A stretch of 5,421 nucleotides of DNA from JAVZJR01 sp964435235 (GTDB lineage Archaea; Micrarchaeota; Micrarchaeia; Anstonellales; Bilamarchaeaceae). The notes under the pieces are model-generated. The model did no database searches, had not been told where the DNA came from, and saw nothing but the letters and a program-made list of their open reading frames with translations. The stretch is taken from assembly GCA_964435235.1 (NCBI GenBank), contig CAYSXZ010000053.1:1-5421 (forward strand), in the 5' to 3' direction. Below, one piece after another: positions 5,196-5,421 of the stretch. The position numbers were made by a program, and so were the translations under genes. Each line of letters begins with the position of its first letter. The first letter of the stretch is position 1.

Positions 5196-5421
5196 ATGAA
5201 ATTGGTTCAGAAAGCGCTAGAGCAGAACCGAACCCCAAGACCTTCGGGAGACGTCCTGGCAGAAGGAATCCAGAAAAAGAAAAAGAGAAGACCTCACGGC
5301 TTTTTGTCTTCAATGGATAATGATGAACTCATTTCCTACGCAAAAAAGCTCATTAGAAAAAATGCAATAAAGAATAGAAGCAGTTTGGCAAAAGCAGATG
5401 ATAATCTGTATGGTATTCTAA
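5196..5421 (+). CDS. small basic protein, N-terminal part (3' end outside window)
   Basis: An open frame starts at ATG 5196, just after an in-frame TGA at 5187-5189, and stays open for 75 codons to the window end. Residues 1-34 are polar and very basic, with a KKKKRR run at 27-32, and look disordered. From about residue 41 comes a helical segment DNDELISYAKKLI and then NAIKNRSSLAKADDNLYGIL. This matches a pattern I associate with small archaeal and phage proteins, in which N-R-S-x-L-x-K-A-D-x-x-L-Y is followed by a second helix, sometimes next to endonuclease domains; that link is from memory and is inference. A nucleic-acid-binding role would suit the charge. It diverges from the lipoprotein gene across a 71-bp promoter region. 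Confidence 0.65.
   Translation, partial: MKLVQKALEQNRTPRPSGDVLAEGIQKKKKRRPHGFLSSMDNDELISYAKKLIRKNAIKNRSSLAKADDNLYGIL

Overview
The window looks like a chromosomal segment of an archaeon, possibly a DPANN-type or other uncultivated lineage. The reasons are a form III or II/III-like RuBisCO, a short archaeal-type S-adenosylhomocysteine hydrolase, an archaeal-style DUF4143 ATPase, A/T-rich TATA-like boxes about 26 nt ahead of several start codons with almost no leader, and heavy use of AGA/AGG for arginine. The taxonomic assignment is inference; nothing here names a species.

Layout from left to right: (1) the 3' end of a HEAT-repeat gene (1-402). (2) A 107-bp spacer rich in TTGAAA/TTTCAA motifs, holding the first copy of a 29-bp repeat. 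(3) A complete AAA+/DUF4143 ATPase gene (510-1829) whose last codons and stop form the second copy of that repeat (27 of 29 identical). (4) A 66- to 75-bp promoter region carrying a perfect 9-bp inverted repeat around a TATA-like box. (5) A two-gene operon of S-adenosylhomocysteine hydrolase (1905-3164) and RuBisCO large subunit (3184-4593), 19 bp apart. (6) A convergent small lipoprotein gene on the minus strand (4684-5124). (7) A divergent promoter region, then the start of a small basic protein (5196 onward) that runs off the window.

The most interesting biology is the ahcY-RuBisCO operon. SAH hydrolase releases adenosine (or inosine, if the enzyme prefers S-inosylhomocysteine) from spent methyl donor. 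In archaea with form III RuBisCO, nucleoside ribose is known to be carried through ribose-1,5-bisphosphate and ribulose-1,5-bisphosphate to two 3-phosphoglycerates. The gene pair would therefore join the two ends of a route from methylation by-product to central carbon metabolism; the intermediate enzymes are not in this window. The RuBisCO keeps the core catalytic residues but has a Phe where a His is usual (HRAGF in place of HRAxH) and a basic C-terminal tail.

The second item is the 29-bp repeat. It is read as the same peptide end, LKLLKL-stop, in both places. This suggests the site upstream of the ATPase gene is a relic of another ATPase gene's 3' end, or a recombination point. No CRISPR array, tRNA, rRNA, transposase or integrase was recognised.
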